Notes under the pieces: model-generated
The model's input: only the letters and a program-made list of their open reading frames with translations
Databases searched by the model: none
Told to the model about the DNA's origin: nothing
Part shown: in pieces, positions 13,706 to 21,519 of the stretch
Position numbering within the stretch: position 1 is the stretch's first letter
Layout of the letters: the number at the start of each line of letters is the position of its first letter
Source of the DNA: Streptomyces atriruber
GTDB lineage: Bacteria > Actinomycetota > Actinomycetes > Streptomycetales > Streptomycetaceae
Assembly: GCF_001418325.1 (NCBI RefSeq)
Contig: NZ_LIPN01000111.1
Span: 1-33,531 of the forward strand
Length of the DNA stretch: 33,531 nt
Direction of reading: 5' to 3'
Made by a program: the position numbers and the translations under genes

Positions 13706-15181
13706 TCAGGTCGGCAGGACGAAGGGGAAGCCGTGCTTCTTCAGCTCCAGGGCGCTGTCGACGACCGCCGAGCAGACCGCGTCGACGTCCTCGTCGCTGT
13801 GCGCGTCACCGGTGAACAGCATCGGCAGGCTGAGCGTGTAGACGCCCCGCCGGCGCAGCATCAGGGTCAGCAGGAACAGACCGATGGGGTTGACCGCGGC
13901 CGTGAAGTCCCGGTAGTCCCGGTAGCTCTCCCGCTCCAGGAAGGCGAACGAGCCGATGAAGTCGCCGAAGCCGAGGAGCCGCAGCGGGATGCCCTCCTCC
14001 TCGCGCAGCCGGGCCAGCCGCTCGCGGATCACGTCGACCTTGCCGCGGGTGCGCGTGTAGTAGGCGTCGCCCTTGTCGCGCAGCAGGCTGAGCGAGGCGT
14101 ACGAGGCGCACAGCGAGAGGTAGTTGCCGGCGTGGGTGGTCTGGACGCTGCTCTTGCGGCCCAGGTCGGTCAGGGCCATGCCGCTCGACTGCACCGTCTC
14201 CAGGAGGTCGGCCCGGCCGCCCACCGCGGAGAGCGGCAGACCGAGCCCGGAGATGACCTTGCCGTAGCAGTACAGGTCAGCCTCGATGCCGTACGCCTGC
14301 GCGGCGCCGCCCGGCCCCACCCGGAATCCCGTCAGGACCTCGTCGAGGACGAACGGGATGCCGAGCCTGCGGGCCTCCTGCGCCGTGCCCTTGATCAGCG
14401 GGACGGTGTACTCCTCGAAGGGGAACGACGAGGAGACGGCCTCGCCGAGGACGCACGCCAGGTCGTCCCGGTAGCGGTGCAGCAGCTTCGTGGCGGCCTC
14501 CAGGTCGTTGGGCAGCACCAGCAGGTCGCGCGGGTCGGCCTGGTGGACGCCCGCGAGCGCGGACTGCCGTGCCACGCCGTCCGGGCCGACCTCGGGCAGC
14601 GGGTTCGTGGGGTGGCCGTGGTACCAGAAGGCCGTGTTGTGCGCGGCGAGGTCGTGCACGCCGTGCAGGGAGCCCTCGAACTTCGCGACCATGCGCTTGC
14701 CCGTCCGCGCCCTGGCCATGCGGATCGCGGCCGCGGTGGCGTCGGTGCCGGAGTTGAGGAAGGCGTACTTCTCGATGTGCGGCATGAACGAGCCGAGCAG
14801 CTCGATGAGTTCGAGCTCGATGGCCTGGAAGTAGCCGTTGCCCGTACCGGTGCCCATCCGGTCGCGGACGAACTCCACCACGGAGGGCGGGTTGTGGCCG
14901 TGCAGCGCTTGGGCGCCGAAGCCGAGGTGGGTGTCGATGTAGGTGTTGCCGTCCGCGTCGGTGACCTTGGAGCCCTCCGCCTTCTGCATGGACACCGGCA
15001 TCGGCGGCGCGTGGAAGGGCCAGAACGCGTGGTTGGTGACGTCGCGGGCGCGGAGCCTCTCGACCAGCCGGGTCGACTCCGCCTGCCGCTCGCTCAGCTC
15101 CGTGAAGAGCTCCACGACCCAGGGTTGGGTGAGCAGATCGGCGACCAGGTCCTGCACGGTGGGTGTGGTGGGGGCGCTCAT
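13706..15181 (-). CDS. class III PLP-dependent aminotransferase (glutamate-1-semialdehyde-aminomutase-like)
   Basis: The 491-residue protein has the fold type I, class III signature: SGTDA at 144-148 for phosphate binding, FVLDEVLTGFR with D280 contacting the PLP nitrogen, and CYGKVISGLGLPLSAVGGR with K308 as the likely Schiff-base lysine. The relatives are glutamate-1-semialdehyde aminomutases and the aminotransferase domains of PKS/NRPS lines. It has an extra N-terminal segment of about 60 residues, longer than the roughly 430-residue housekeeping aminomutase. Its placement inside the cluster, overlapping the methyltransferase by ATGA, argues against a haem role. It probably puts an amino group on a keto or aldehyde intermediate of the polyketide. 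The acceptor is inferred, not seen. Confidence 0.9.
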   Translation of the reverse strand: MSAPTTPTVQDLVADLLTQPWVVELFTELSERQAESTRLVERLRARDVTNHAFWPFHAPPMPVSMQKAEGSKVTDADGNTYIDTHLGFGAQALHGHNPPSVVEFVRDRMGTGTGNGYFQAIELELIELLGSFMPHIEKYAFLNSGTDATAAAIRMARARTGKRMVAKFEGSLHGVHDLAAHNTAFWYHGHPTNPLPEVGPDGVARQSALAGVHQADPRDLLVLPNDLEAATKLLHRYRDDLACVLGEAVSSSFPFEEYTVPLIKGTAQEARRLGIPFVLDEVLTGFRVGPGGAAQAYGIEADLYCYGKVISGLGLPLSAVGGRADLLETVQSSGMALTDLGRKSSVQTTHAGNYLSLCASYASLSLLRDKGDAYYTRTRGKVDVIRERLARLREEEGIPLRLLGFGDFIGSFAFLERESYRDYRDFTAAVNPIGLFLLTLMLRRRGVYTLSLPMLFTGDAHSDEDVDAVCSAVVDSALELKKHGFPFVLPT

Positions 15182-16110
15182 GCCAGGTCCTTCCGGGACG
15201 CGACGGTGTCATCGGCGGGGCGGGTGGCGGTGAAGACCCCGTAGCGCATGACCCCGCGGTCGTACGCCTGGCGCATCAGCGGCACCGAGTTGAGGAAGCG
15301 GAAGACGTCGACGCCCTTGGCGCGGACCAGCTTCCACACGTAGGAGGGGTCGCGCACCACGGGCTTGACGATGTCGGTCGACAGCTTCCAGGTGTCGCGC
15401 ACCTCGCTGGTCCAGTCCGCGGTGGTGACGCCGGTGAGGCCCACTTCGGCGCAGAGCTGCTCGTAGCGCCGCAGCGGCAGGACGTGCGAGACCGCGAAGT
15501 CGCGGTAGATGCGGTGCAGGAGCCGGACCTCGGCGGGCTTGAGGGACTCGTCCCTGGCGCACCAAGTGGCGACCACGAGCCGCCCGCCCGGCTTGAGGAC
15601 CCGCTTGCACTCCTGCAGGAACTCCTTCTTGTCCCACATGAGTTCGCAGCTCTCGAGCGCCCAGACGACGTCGAACGTGCCGTCCTCGTACTCGGTCTTC
15701 ATGGCGTCCATGCAGCGCAGCGTGACCTGGTCGCCGACGCCGGCCTCGGCGGCCTTCTCGGTGCCCCGGCGGACCTGCTCGGCGCTGAGCGTGATGGCGT
15801 CGACGCGGCAGTCGAGCTGCTGGGCGAGCCGGATCGCGGAGGCCCCGACACCGCAGCCGGCGTCCAGGACCCGGGCACCCCGGGGGATGCCGGCGAGGGC
15901 GACCAGTTCGTCGGCGAGCCGGTTCTGCGCGGCGTGGCGGCCCGGGTCGGGTTCGCCCTTGGCCCAGTACCCGTGGTGGATGTGCTCGCCCCACAGGTCC
16001 TCGTACAGCTCGATCAGACCGTCGTAGTGGTCCTTGATGGCGTGGTGCAGGGCGGGCAGGTCGCGGGTCGGTTCGAGACCCGCCGGTGTGCTGGATGCGT
16101 GCGTTGTCAT
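15178..16110 (-). CDS. SAM-dependent methyltransferase (gamma-tocopherol-methyltransferase-like)
   Basis: The 310-residue class I methyltransferase carries LWGEHIHHGYW (39-49), typical of the tocopherol/sterol C-methyltransferase and related N-methyltransferase group, and the SAM motif VLDAGCGVGA at 81-90. A second motif, DGTFDVVWALESCELM, and the post-motif RVLKPGGRLVVATW follow. Members methylate aromatic carbons, side-chain carbons or amine nitrogens. The frame is open to 16173, but the ATG at 16110 has GGAG 9 nt before it. It is the first gene after a 103-bp spacer that contains four TGACGC repeats, so it may have its own promoter. Its stop overlaps the aminotransferase start by ATGA. N- or C-methylation of the cluster product is equally possible. 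Confidence 0.88.
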   Translation of the reverse strand: MTTHASSTPAGLEPTRDLPALHHAIKDHYDGLIELYEDLWGEHIHHGYWAKGEPDPGRHAAQNRLADELVALAGIPRGARVLDAGCGVGASAIRLAQQLDCRVDAITLSAEQVRRGTEKAAEAGVGDQVTLRCMDAMKTEYEDGTFDVVWALESCELMWDKKEFLQECKRVLKPGGRLVVATWCARDESLKPAEVRLLHRIYRDFAVSHVLPLRRYEQLCAEVGLTGVTTADWTSEVRDTWKLSTDIVKPVVRDPSYVWKLVRAKGVDVFRFLNSVPLMRQAYDRGVMRYGVFTATRPADDTVASRKDLA

Positions 16111-16179
16111 CAGTACGGCTCCGTAAGGGGTGATCTGCTCGGGCGAGCGGCGGCGGGACGTGCCGCGCCACACAGAAGC

Positions 16180-16216
16180 GCGTCAGAGTGCGTCAAAGCG
16201 CGTCAGCAGTGCGTCA
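16180..16216 (-). promoter_or_regulatory. four TGACGC direct repeats with 10-11 bp period
   Basis: On the minus strand TGACGC begins at 16216, 16205, 16195 and 16185, so the copies are 11, 10 and 10 bp apart. The following two bases alternate AC, GC, AC, GC. The array runs from the PKS stop codon into the 103-bp spacer upstream of the methyltransferase gene. Direct hexamer-to-heptamer repeats spaced by one helical turn are the usual target form for SARP activators, and a SARP gene belongs to this cluster. Binding is inferred. Confidence 0.45.
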
Positions 16217-17275
16217 GAAGCGGACCAGGGCCGACTCCATGGTCAGACCCGGGCCGAACGCCATCAGCACGCCGAACTCGCCGGGGCGGGGCACCGCGTC
16301 GTGCGTACCCGCCAGCAGCTGTTCGAGGATGAGCAGGATGGTCGACGACGAGCAGTTGCCACGGCTCGCCAGGATGTGCCGGGACGCGGCGAGCTGGGCG
16401 TCGGTGAGCCCGAGGCGCGCCCCGACCAGGTCGATGATCTTGGGGCCGCCGGGGTGGACGCCCCAATGCCGCACGTCCTGCCGGCTCAACCCCATCGGCC
16501 GCAGCAGGTTTTCCACGAAGGACTCGACGGCTCCCGACAGGATCGCCGGGACGTAGGGGGACAGGGTCATCCGGAAGCCGTCGTCCTGCACCCGCCACGT
16601 CATGGCCTCGGAGGTCGCGTAGTGCGTCTCGGTGTGGGTGCGCAGGACCGCCGGTCCCCGGCCGTCGTCCGGCCCGAGCAGCACCGCGGCGGCGCCGTCG
16701 GCGAACAGGCCGTGCACCACGACCTGTTCCTTCGTCATCTCCGGCCGGACGTGCAGCGAGCAGATCTCGCAGCAGCTCACCACGGCGAGCTCGTCGGGGC
16801 GGGCCGTCACCGAGTCCAGGCCCACCTTCAGGGCGTTGAACGCCGCGTAGCAGCCCATGTGCCCGACGAAGGTGCGCCGCAGGTGGACCGGCAGGCCGAA
16901 CTCCTTGGCGAGGAGCATCTCCGGGGTGGGGCCCGCGTACCCGGTGCAGCTGGCCATGGTGAAGGAGCCGACGTCGGCGGTGTCGACCCCCTTGAGGACC
17001 GAGCCCACCGTCTCCGCGCCCAGCGCCAGGACGTTCTCCTCCCAGCCCCGCATGCGCTCCGACATGCTCGGCGCGGTGCGGCCCGCGAAGTGCTCGCGGG
17101 GGTCCCAGGCCATGTGCCGGGTCCGGACCTGAGTGGCCTTGAAGATCTGCTCCGCGTCGGGCACCTCGCGGTAGAAGTCGGCGTAGAAGGTCTCGTACAA
17201 CTCGTCCTGGGGAAGGGGCAGGCCGGGGTGGGCGGTGCTGAGCCCCAGGATGCGGGCGCCCGCGGTGGGGGACAT
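16214..17275 (-). CDS. type III polyketide synthase (chalcone synthase superfamily)
   Basis: The 353-residue homodimer-type enzyme has the complete Cys-His-Asn triad: C142 in VGHMGCYAAF, H274 in GVHPGGPKI and N307 in SRGNCSSST. The C-terminal loop AFGPGLTMESAL matches the GFGPG region. Such enzymes extend a starter acyl group with malonyl-CoA units and cyclise the chain to pyrones, resorcinols or related rings. By hand alignment to chalcone synthase, gatekeeper Phe215 is kept as F191 but Phe265 becomes M236, and the cavity threonines become C172 and H175. That suggests a changed, perhaps larger, starter pocket. The frame is open to 17482, but the ATG at 17275 has GGAGGA before it and touches the stop of the SRPBCC gene (TGATG). 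Length is normal. Confidence 0.92.
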   Translation of the reverse strand: MSPTAGARILGLSTAHPGLPLPQDELYETFYADFYREVPDAEQIFKATQVRTRHMAWDPREHFAGRTAPSMSERMRGWEENVLALGAETVGSVLKGVDTADVGSFTMASCTGYAGPTPEMLLAKEFGLPVHLRRTFVGHMGCYAAFNALKVGLDSVTARPDELAVVSCCEICSLHVRPEMTKEQVVVHGLFADGAAAVLLGPDDGRGPAVLRTHTETHYATSEAMTWRVQDDGFRMTLSPYVPAILSGAVESFVENLLRPMGLSRQDVRHWGVHPGGPKIIDLVGARLGLTDAQLAASRHILASRGNCSSSTILLILEQLLAGTHDAVPRPGEFGVLMAFGPGLTMESALVRF

Positions 17276-17754
17276 CACGCGTCCTCCGGCCCGTTCCAGG
17301 ATTCCGCGTGCCGCTTCAGCGCCGCCAGGAACCCCTCCGTCACCTCGTCCATGGAGGACTGGGCGAACGGCTCCACGAGGACGGCCATGACCGCCGCCAC
17401 GGGCACGTCGATCTCGCTGCGCGTCTCGATCTCCAACTGGGACTCCCCGTCCACGCCGGCCGAGGTGCGGAAGACGCCCCACGACTTGAAGGAGTGCTCC
17501 CCGTACGGCTCCCAGCTGATCTGCGTGGGATCCGAGGCGTCGAAGCGGACCTGGTAGCGGGGGGCGAGGCTGACGGCACCGTTGTCGAACTCCTCCAGCT
17601 CGTAGCGGAAGATCCCCTCGCCCTCGTCCCGGAGCCCGACGACGCTGGGCATCAGCGGTCCCGAGGCGCCGACATCGGCGAGGAAGGTCCGCAGCCGGTC
17701 GAGGTCCGCGCGGACCGTGTCGCCGTGCTTGCTCGCTGCGCGTATCCAGACCAT
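17275..17754 (-). CDS. SRPBCC/polyketide-cyclase-like protein (putative)
   Basis: This 159-residue soluble protein has no cysteine-rich or catalytic signature. Alternating beta segments (YELEEFDNGAVSLAPRYQV, QISWEPYGEHSFKSWGVF, SQLEIETRSEIDVP) and a long C-terminal helix (SSMDEVTEGFLAALKRHAE) fit the START/SRPBCC helix-grip fold, possibly of the DUF1997 type. Such folds bind hydrophobic ligands and include polyketide cyclases. It overlaps the upstream UbiG-like gene and the downstream type III PKS gene by a single base each, so it should be made together with the PKS. GGAGGA lies 7 nt before the ATG. The cyclase role is inferred from fold and position. Confidence 0.65.
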   Translation of the reverse strand: MVWIRAASKHGDTVRADLDRLRTFLADVGASGPLMPSVVGLRDEGEGIFRYELEEFDNGAVSLAPRYQVRFDASDPTQISWEPYGEHSFKSWGVFRTSAGVDGESQLEIETRSEIDVPVAAVMAVLVEPFAQSSMDEVTEGFLAALKRHAESWNGPEDA

Positions 17755-18554
17755 CAGTGTCCTCCCGTTGTGGTGCGGTTCTCGTGGAGCGGGCGCCCCT
17801 TGACGGCGTGCCCGATGTAGCTGTTGGACAGGTCGTCCGCGATGGCGAAGCCGCCGAGCCCGCGGCCGCGCAGCAGCGACAGCAGCACGCCGGGCAACGG
17901 CCGGGCCGGCACCATGCCCGCGACCGAGGCGGGCCGCAGCCCGGCGGCCCCGAACTTGCGGCGCAGCGTCGCGGGCCGGATGAACATCCGCCAGACGTGG
18001 GTGCCGGGGTGGACCACCTTCAGCAGGCGTTGGGCCAGCAGGATCGAGACCAGATAGCTGCGCGCCGTGCGGTTGATGGTGTCGAAGAGCACCGTGCCGC
18101 CCGGCTTCAGCACCCGGTGGATCTCGGCGAGCGCCTGCTCCAGATCGTCGAGGTGCTCGAAGATGTCGGAGGCGGTGACCGCGTCGAAGGAGGCGTCGGG
18201 GCAGGGCAGCGCGTACGCGGAACCGCTGCGGTACTCCACCTCCACGCCGTGCCGGGCCGCGTGGGCCCGGGCCACCGCGAGGGAGGGCTCGGAGATGTCG
18301 ATGCCCGTCACGCGGTAGCCCCGGCGGGCCAGCCCCTCGCTGAGGAGCCCACCGCCGCAGCCGAGGTCCAGCACGCGCAGGTCTCCCGGCGCCCGGTCCG
18401 GGTAGTGGCCGCCCAGCGTCTCGTGGAAGTGGCCGAGGCGGACCGGGTTCATCTCGTGCAGGGCACGGAAGGGCCCCTCACTGTCCCACCAGGCCTCGCC
18501 GACCTCGTCGTAGTACTCGTTGTCGATGGCGGGTGCGGTCGCGACGGTGCCCAT
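17754..18554 (-). CDS. SAM-dependent methyltransferase (UbiG-like)
   Basis: The 266-residue protein begins in the manner of UbiG: a YYDEVGEAWWDSEGPFRALH segment, then NPVRL. VLDLGCGGGLLSEGLA (61-76) is the SAM-binding motif I; SFDAVTASDIFEHL and RVLKPGGTVLFDTINRT follow. UbiG enzymes O-methylate catechol hydroxyls in ubiquinone synthesis. Ubiquinone is not made by Streptomyces, so in this cluster it more likely O-methylates a phenolic or enolic hydroxyl of the polyketide. Its ATG follows directly on the stop of the upstream flavoprotein gene, and its stop shares one base with the next start. Regiochemistry is unknown. Confidence 0.88.
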   Translation of the reverse strand: MGTVATAPAIDNEYYDEVGEAWWDSEGPFRALHEMNPVRLGHFHETLGGHYPDRAPGDLRVLDLGCGGGLLSEGLARRGYRVTGIDISEPSLAVARAHAARHGVEVEYRSGSAYALPCPDASFDAVTASDIFEHLDDLEQALAEIHRVLKPGGTVLFDTINRTARSYLVSILLAQRLLKVVHPGTHVWRMFIRPATLRRKFGAAGLRPASVAGMVPARPLPGVLLSLLRGRGLGGFAIADDLSNSYIGHAVKGRPLHENRTTTGGH

Positions 18555-19742
18555 TCACACCCACCTCGGCGTGGCGAGCGGGTCGATGCCGAGGGCGGTC
18601 TTGCCGATGTACTCGCGGCACAGGTCGTTGGTCAGCGGCAGCAGCGGCCCTGCCTTGATGTCCCGCCAGATCTGCCCGATCCGGCCGCCCTTGCGGATGC
18701 CGCTGCCGCCGATGACCTCGAAGGCGGTGGCGACGACGTGCTCGGCCTCGTTGGTGACGAAGTACTTCGGCACACAGGTGTCGGCGACGAACGCGGGCAG
18801 GTCGTCGCCGGGGTCGACGTGCTCGGTGGCGTACTCGTCGAGCAGCGCCTCCATGGTGGCGAGCGAGGAGCGCATCCTGGCGACGGCGAACTGGATGCCG
18901 GGCAGCTTCGCGAGGTCGCCCACCGCGTTGTTGGAGCGCCCGACGGTGGTCTGCACGGCGATCTCGTACGCCCGCTGGGCCAGGCCGAGGAAGACCGCGG
19001 TGAAGCAGTAACTGCCCCACTGCTGGCGGGACATGACGTACAGCGGGGTGAGGCCCTCGGGCAGCAGCATGTCGTCCTGCGAGACCCGCACCCCTTCGAT
19101 GGAGAGCGAGTGCGAGCCCGTCATCGGCATCGCGAAACCGGTCCACGGATGCTTGACGGTGATCTTGTCGGTGTCGCCCGTGGGCACCAGGAAGGCGGCC
19201 AGGTTGAACGGCGGCTCCAGGTGGTCGTCGTCGAGGCCGGCGGTGATCACCATGTGGGTGGCCGCCTCGCACCCCGTCGAGAAGTGCTTGATCCCGTCGA
19301 TGACGAACTCGTCGGCGTCGCGCTTGGCCGTCGTCGAGGGCAGCACCCAGTTGCTGCCGGAGTTCTCGTCGGTGAACGGGCCCACCACGAAGGCGCCGTC
19401 CAGGAGGGCGGTGCTGAGCCGGGCGCTGACCTCCGAGTCGACCTCGCCGCGCAGCGAACCGGTGAGCACCGCGTGGATGGAGAGCGTGAACGCGGTCGAA
19501 CCGCAGCCCTTCGCGATGGTCTTGAGGATCTCCACGTTCTCGGCGAGCGTGCCCTCGAAGCCCCCGTGCTTGGCGGGGACATTCATGGCGGTGATGCCGG
19601 ACGCCACCAGATCCTTGATGTTGTCGGCCACGAACGAGCCGCTCTCGTAGTGGGCGAGGCTGCGCTCCTCGAAGGTGACGGCCAGCTCCCGGGCGGCCGT
19701 GCGCAGCCGCTCCCACTCGGTTTCACGCGACTGATCAGTCAT
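18555..19742 (-). CDS. acyl-CoA-dehydrogenase-fold flavoprotein 1
   Basis: The 395-residue protein has the acyl-CoA dehydrogenase order: an N-terminal helical domain, a middle beta domain (GPFTDENSGSNW, TGSHSLSIEGVRVS) and a C-terminal helical domain with EVIGGSGIRKGGRIGQIWRD. Dehydrogenases of this fold use a Glu either in a C-terminal YEG segment or in helix G. In my hand alignment the first position is Pro (in AGPLLPLTND) and the second is Gly (in QQWGSYCF). That leaves a role as reduced-flavin monooxygenase, or an unusual dehydrogenase. The start overlaps the ligase stop (ATGACTGA), and the stop abuts the UbiG-like ATG. It is a paralogue of the enzyme at 21516-22694. Confidence 0.88.
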   Translation of the reverse strand: MTDQSRETEWERLRTAARELAVTFEERSLAHYESGSFVADNIKDLVASGITAMNVPAKHGGFEGTLAENVEILKTIAKGCGSTAFTLSIHAVLTGSLRGEVDSEVSARLSTALLDGAFVVGPFTDENSGSNWVLPSTTAKRDADEFVIDGIKHFSTGCEAATHMVITAGLDDDHLEPPFNLAAFLVPTGDTDKITVKHPWTGFAMPMTGSHSLSIEGVRVSQDDMLLPEGLTPLYVMSRQQWGSYCFTAVFLGLAQRAYEIAVQTTVGRSNNAVGDLAKLPGIQFAVARMRSSLATMEALLDEYATEHVDPGDDLPAFVADTCVPKYFVTNEAEHVVATAFEVIGGSGIRKGGRIGQIWRDIKAGPLLPLTNDLCREYIGKTALGIDPLATPRWV

Positions 19743-21519
19743 CGGTGCTGTTGCCTTTCTCTGTGGACGTGAGCTCGTCCCCGCCGGCCGTGAGCTCGCG
19801 CAGCCGGCGCTTGAGGACCTTGCCGGTGACGCCGACGGGGATCTGTTCGAGGGCGACCACGCGTACCGCGGTCAGGCCCGGTCGTTCTCCCGTGTCGCCC
19901 GCCAGGGCGAGCAGTTCCTTCTCCAGGACGAGCCGGTCCGACTCGTCGAGGGCGGCCAGGTCGGCACGGGTGAGTACGCCCTTGGGCGCCACCCAGGCCT
20001 CGGCGCGCCCGATTCCGGTGTGCGGGTCGGTGGCGGCGGAGAAGACCGCCGCCTCCAGGGCGCGCGGATGGCTCAGCAGCCGCTCCTCCACGGGCAGGCC
20101 GTACAGCACACCCGCCCCGGTGCGGACCGAGTCCGCCTCGCGGTCCAGGAAGACGAGCCGGCCCTTGCCGTCGAGGCGGCCGACGTCGCCGCCCCACCAC
20201 CAGCCGTCGATCCGGGACTCGGCCCAGCGGGTGTGGTCGTCCCAGTACCCGTCGAAGTGCGAGGTGCTGCGCACCAGGATGCGTCCCGGGGTGCCGTCCG
20301 GCACCGGCTGCCACCGTTCGTCGACGATGCGCACGCCGAACTGCGTGGGCATGGGCTTGCCCTGGACGCACGGCTCGGGCACGTCGCCGGGGAGCCAGAC
20401 CTGCATGATCCCGCCCGCGCCGATCTCCGTGGAGCCGTAGGAGTCGAGGAAGACCGAGCCTCGCGGCCGCCCGGGCAGCCGCAGCGAACCGTGCCGGGTC
20501 AGCGCGGCGATGTGCGCGGCGTGCGCCTTGTCGGCGCCGACGGCCCACACCTTCATGGAGCTGAGGTCGTAGGCGTCCAGGTCCTCGCCCGCCATGCGCA
20601 TGTAGAGGTGCGGGAAGGCCATGACGCAGCTGATCCGCTCCTCCTCGATCCTGCGCAGCGCCGCGCGGGGGTCGTACAGGGAGGCCGTGCTCATCCGCGC
20701 ACCGCACAGCAGCACGGCCGTGCCCAGGGCGAACGCGATCTGGTGCGAGAAGGGCACCCCGAGCATGGCCCGTGATCCGCTGCCCACCGGCAGCAGCGGC
20801 ATCATCGGCTTCCAGATGCGGTACGTGTTGCGGCGGCTCCAGATGCAGAGCTTGGGCGACCCGGTGGTCCCCGAGGTGTGGAACAGCGCGAGCGGTGTGT
20901 CCTTGCCGATCCGCCGCCGTGGCGGGGCCGTCGTGGGGGCCGCGGTGACGGCGTCCACGAAGTCGACGACGCCCTCGCGCCCGGCCCACCAGGCGTCGTC
21001 GTCCGTGCCGGACGGTGTGCCGACGGCGAGCACGGTGGTGCCCTCGTCGAGCATGCGGCCCACGTGCTCGGCGCCGCCGGGCGCCCCGAGGGTCTCGGCG
21101 TCGGAGAGCAGGAAACGCGCCCCGGCCCGCTCCGCCACCGCCGCCGCGTACGCCCAGCCGGTGCCGGGGCTGACGCTGACCGGTACGGCGCCGGCCGCGA
21201 TCGCCGAGTAGAGGTAGAGCAGGTAGTCCGGGTGGTCCCGCTTGACGATGACCACGCGGGTGTTGGTGGTGACGCCCGCCGCCCGCAGCGCGTTGGCGAT
21301 CCGGTGCCCCACGTCCCGCAGTTGACGCCCCGTCAATTCTGCGGTGTCGTACCCCGGGTACTCCAGCGGGGTGGGCGGAACGAGCAGCGGCCGGTCGCCG
21401 TGGTCGGCGGCGAGCGTCTCGTAGAGCCGCGTGATGTCGAAGGTGACCAGGTTGCGCAGCCGGGCGAGCGGCGTCGGCAGGGCCCGTCGCACCGCGGTAC
21501 GACGCGCCGACGGGCTCAC
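19735..21519 (-). CDS. acyl-adenylating ligase (acyl-CoA synthetase-like)
   Basis: The 594-residue protein belongs to the ANL superfamily. LFHTSGTTGSPK holds the ATP loop (TSGTTG at 215-220), DSYGSTEIGAGG is the aromatic/acidic motif, and GGDVGRLDGKGRLVFLDREA is the hinge region. The likely catalytic lysine is in PVGVTGKVLKRRL. It lacks the LPLHHDMGL motif of the FAAL in this cluster, so the two ligases should act on different acids or acceptors. The GTG start at 21519 shares GTGA with the stop of the upstream gene, and its end overlaps the next gene by 8 nt. The position between two acyl-CoA-dehydrogenase-fold genes and near the ACP suggests it loads an acid on ACP or CoA for oxidation. Confidence 0.88.
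   Translation of the reverse strand: MSPSARRTAVRRALPTPLARLRNLVTFDITRLYETLAADHGDRPLLVPPTPLEYPGYDTAELTGRQLRDVGHRIANALRAAGVTTNTRVVIVKRDHPDYLLYLYSAIAAGAVPVSVSPGTGWAYAAAVAERAGARFLLSDAETLGAPGGAEHVGRMLDEGTTVLAVGTPSGTDDDAWWAGREGVVDFVDAVTAAPTTAPPRRRIGKDTPLALFHTSGTTGSPKLCIWSRRNTYRIWKPMMPLLPVGSGSRAMLGVPFSHQIAFALGTAVLLCGARMSTASLYDPRAALRRIEEERISCVMAFPHLYMRMAGEDLDAYDLSSMKVWAVGADKAHAAHIAALTRHGSLRLPGRPRGSVFLDSYGSTEIGAGGIMQVWLPGDVPEPCVQGKPMPTQFGVRIVDERWQPVPDGTPGRILVRSTSHFDGYWDDHTRWAESRIDGWWWGGDVGRLDGKGRLVFLDREADSVRTGAGVLYGLPVEERLLSHPRALEAAVFSAATDPHTGIGRAEAWVAPKGVLTRADLAALDESDRLVLEKELLALAGDTGERPGLTAVRVVALEQIPVGVTGKVLKRRLRELTAGGDELTSTEKGNSTDD

Noticed and set aside
13706..15181. Housekeeping glutamate-1-semialdehyde aminomutase (hemL)
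   Set aside because: It has about 60 extra N-terminal residues, and its overlap with a cluster methyltransferase gene points to specialised metabolism.
11977..15244. Plus-strand frames over the FAAL and aminotransferase genes
   Set aside because: They are antisense shadows of clearly conserved enzymes and have no motif or ribosome binding site.
16180..16216. CRISPR-like array
   Set aside because: The repeats are only 6-8 bp with 2-5 bp between them, far below CRISPR repeat and spacer size.
17754..18554. Ubiquinone O-methyltransferase function for the UbiG-like protein
   Set aside because: Streptomyces use menaquinone, and the gene is embedded in the biosynthetic operon.
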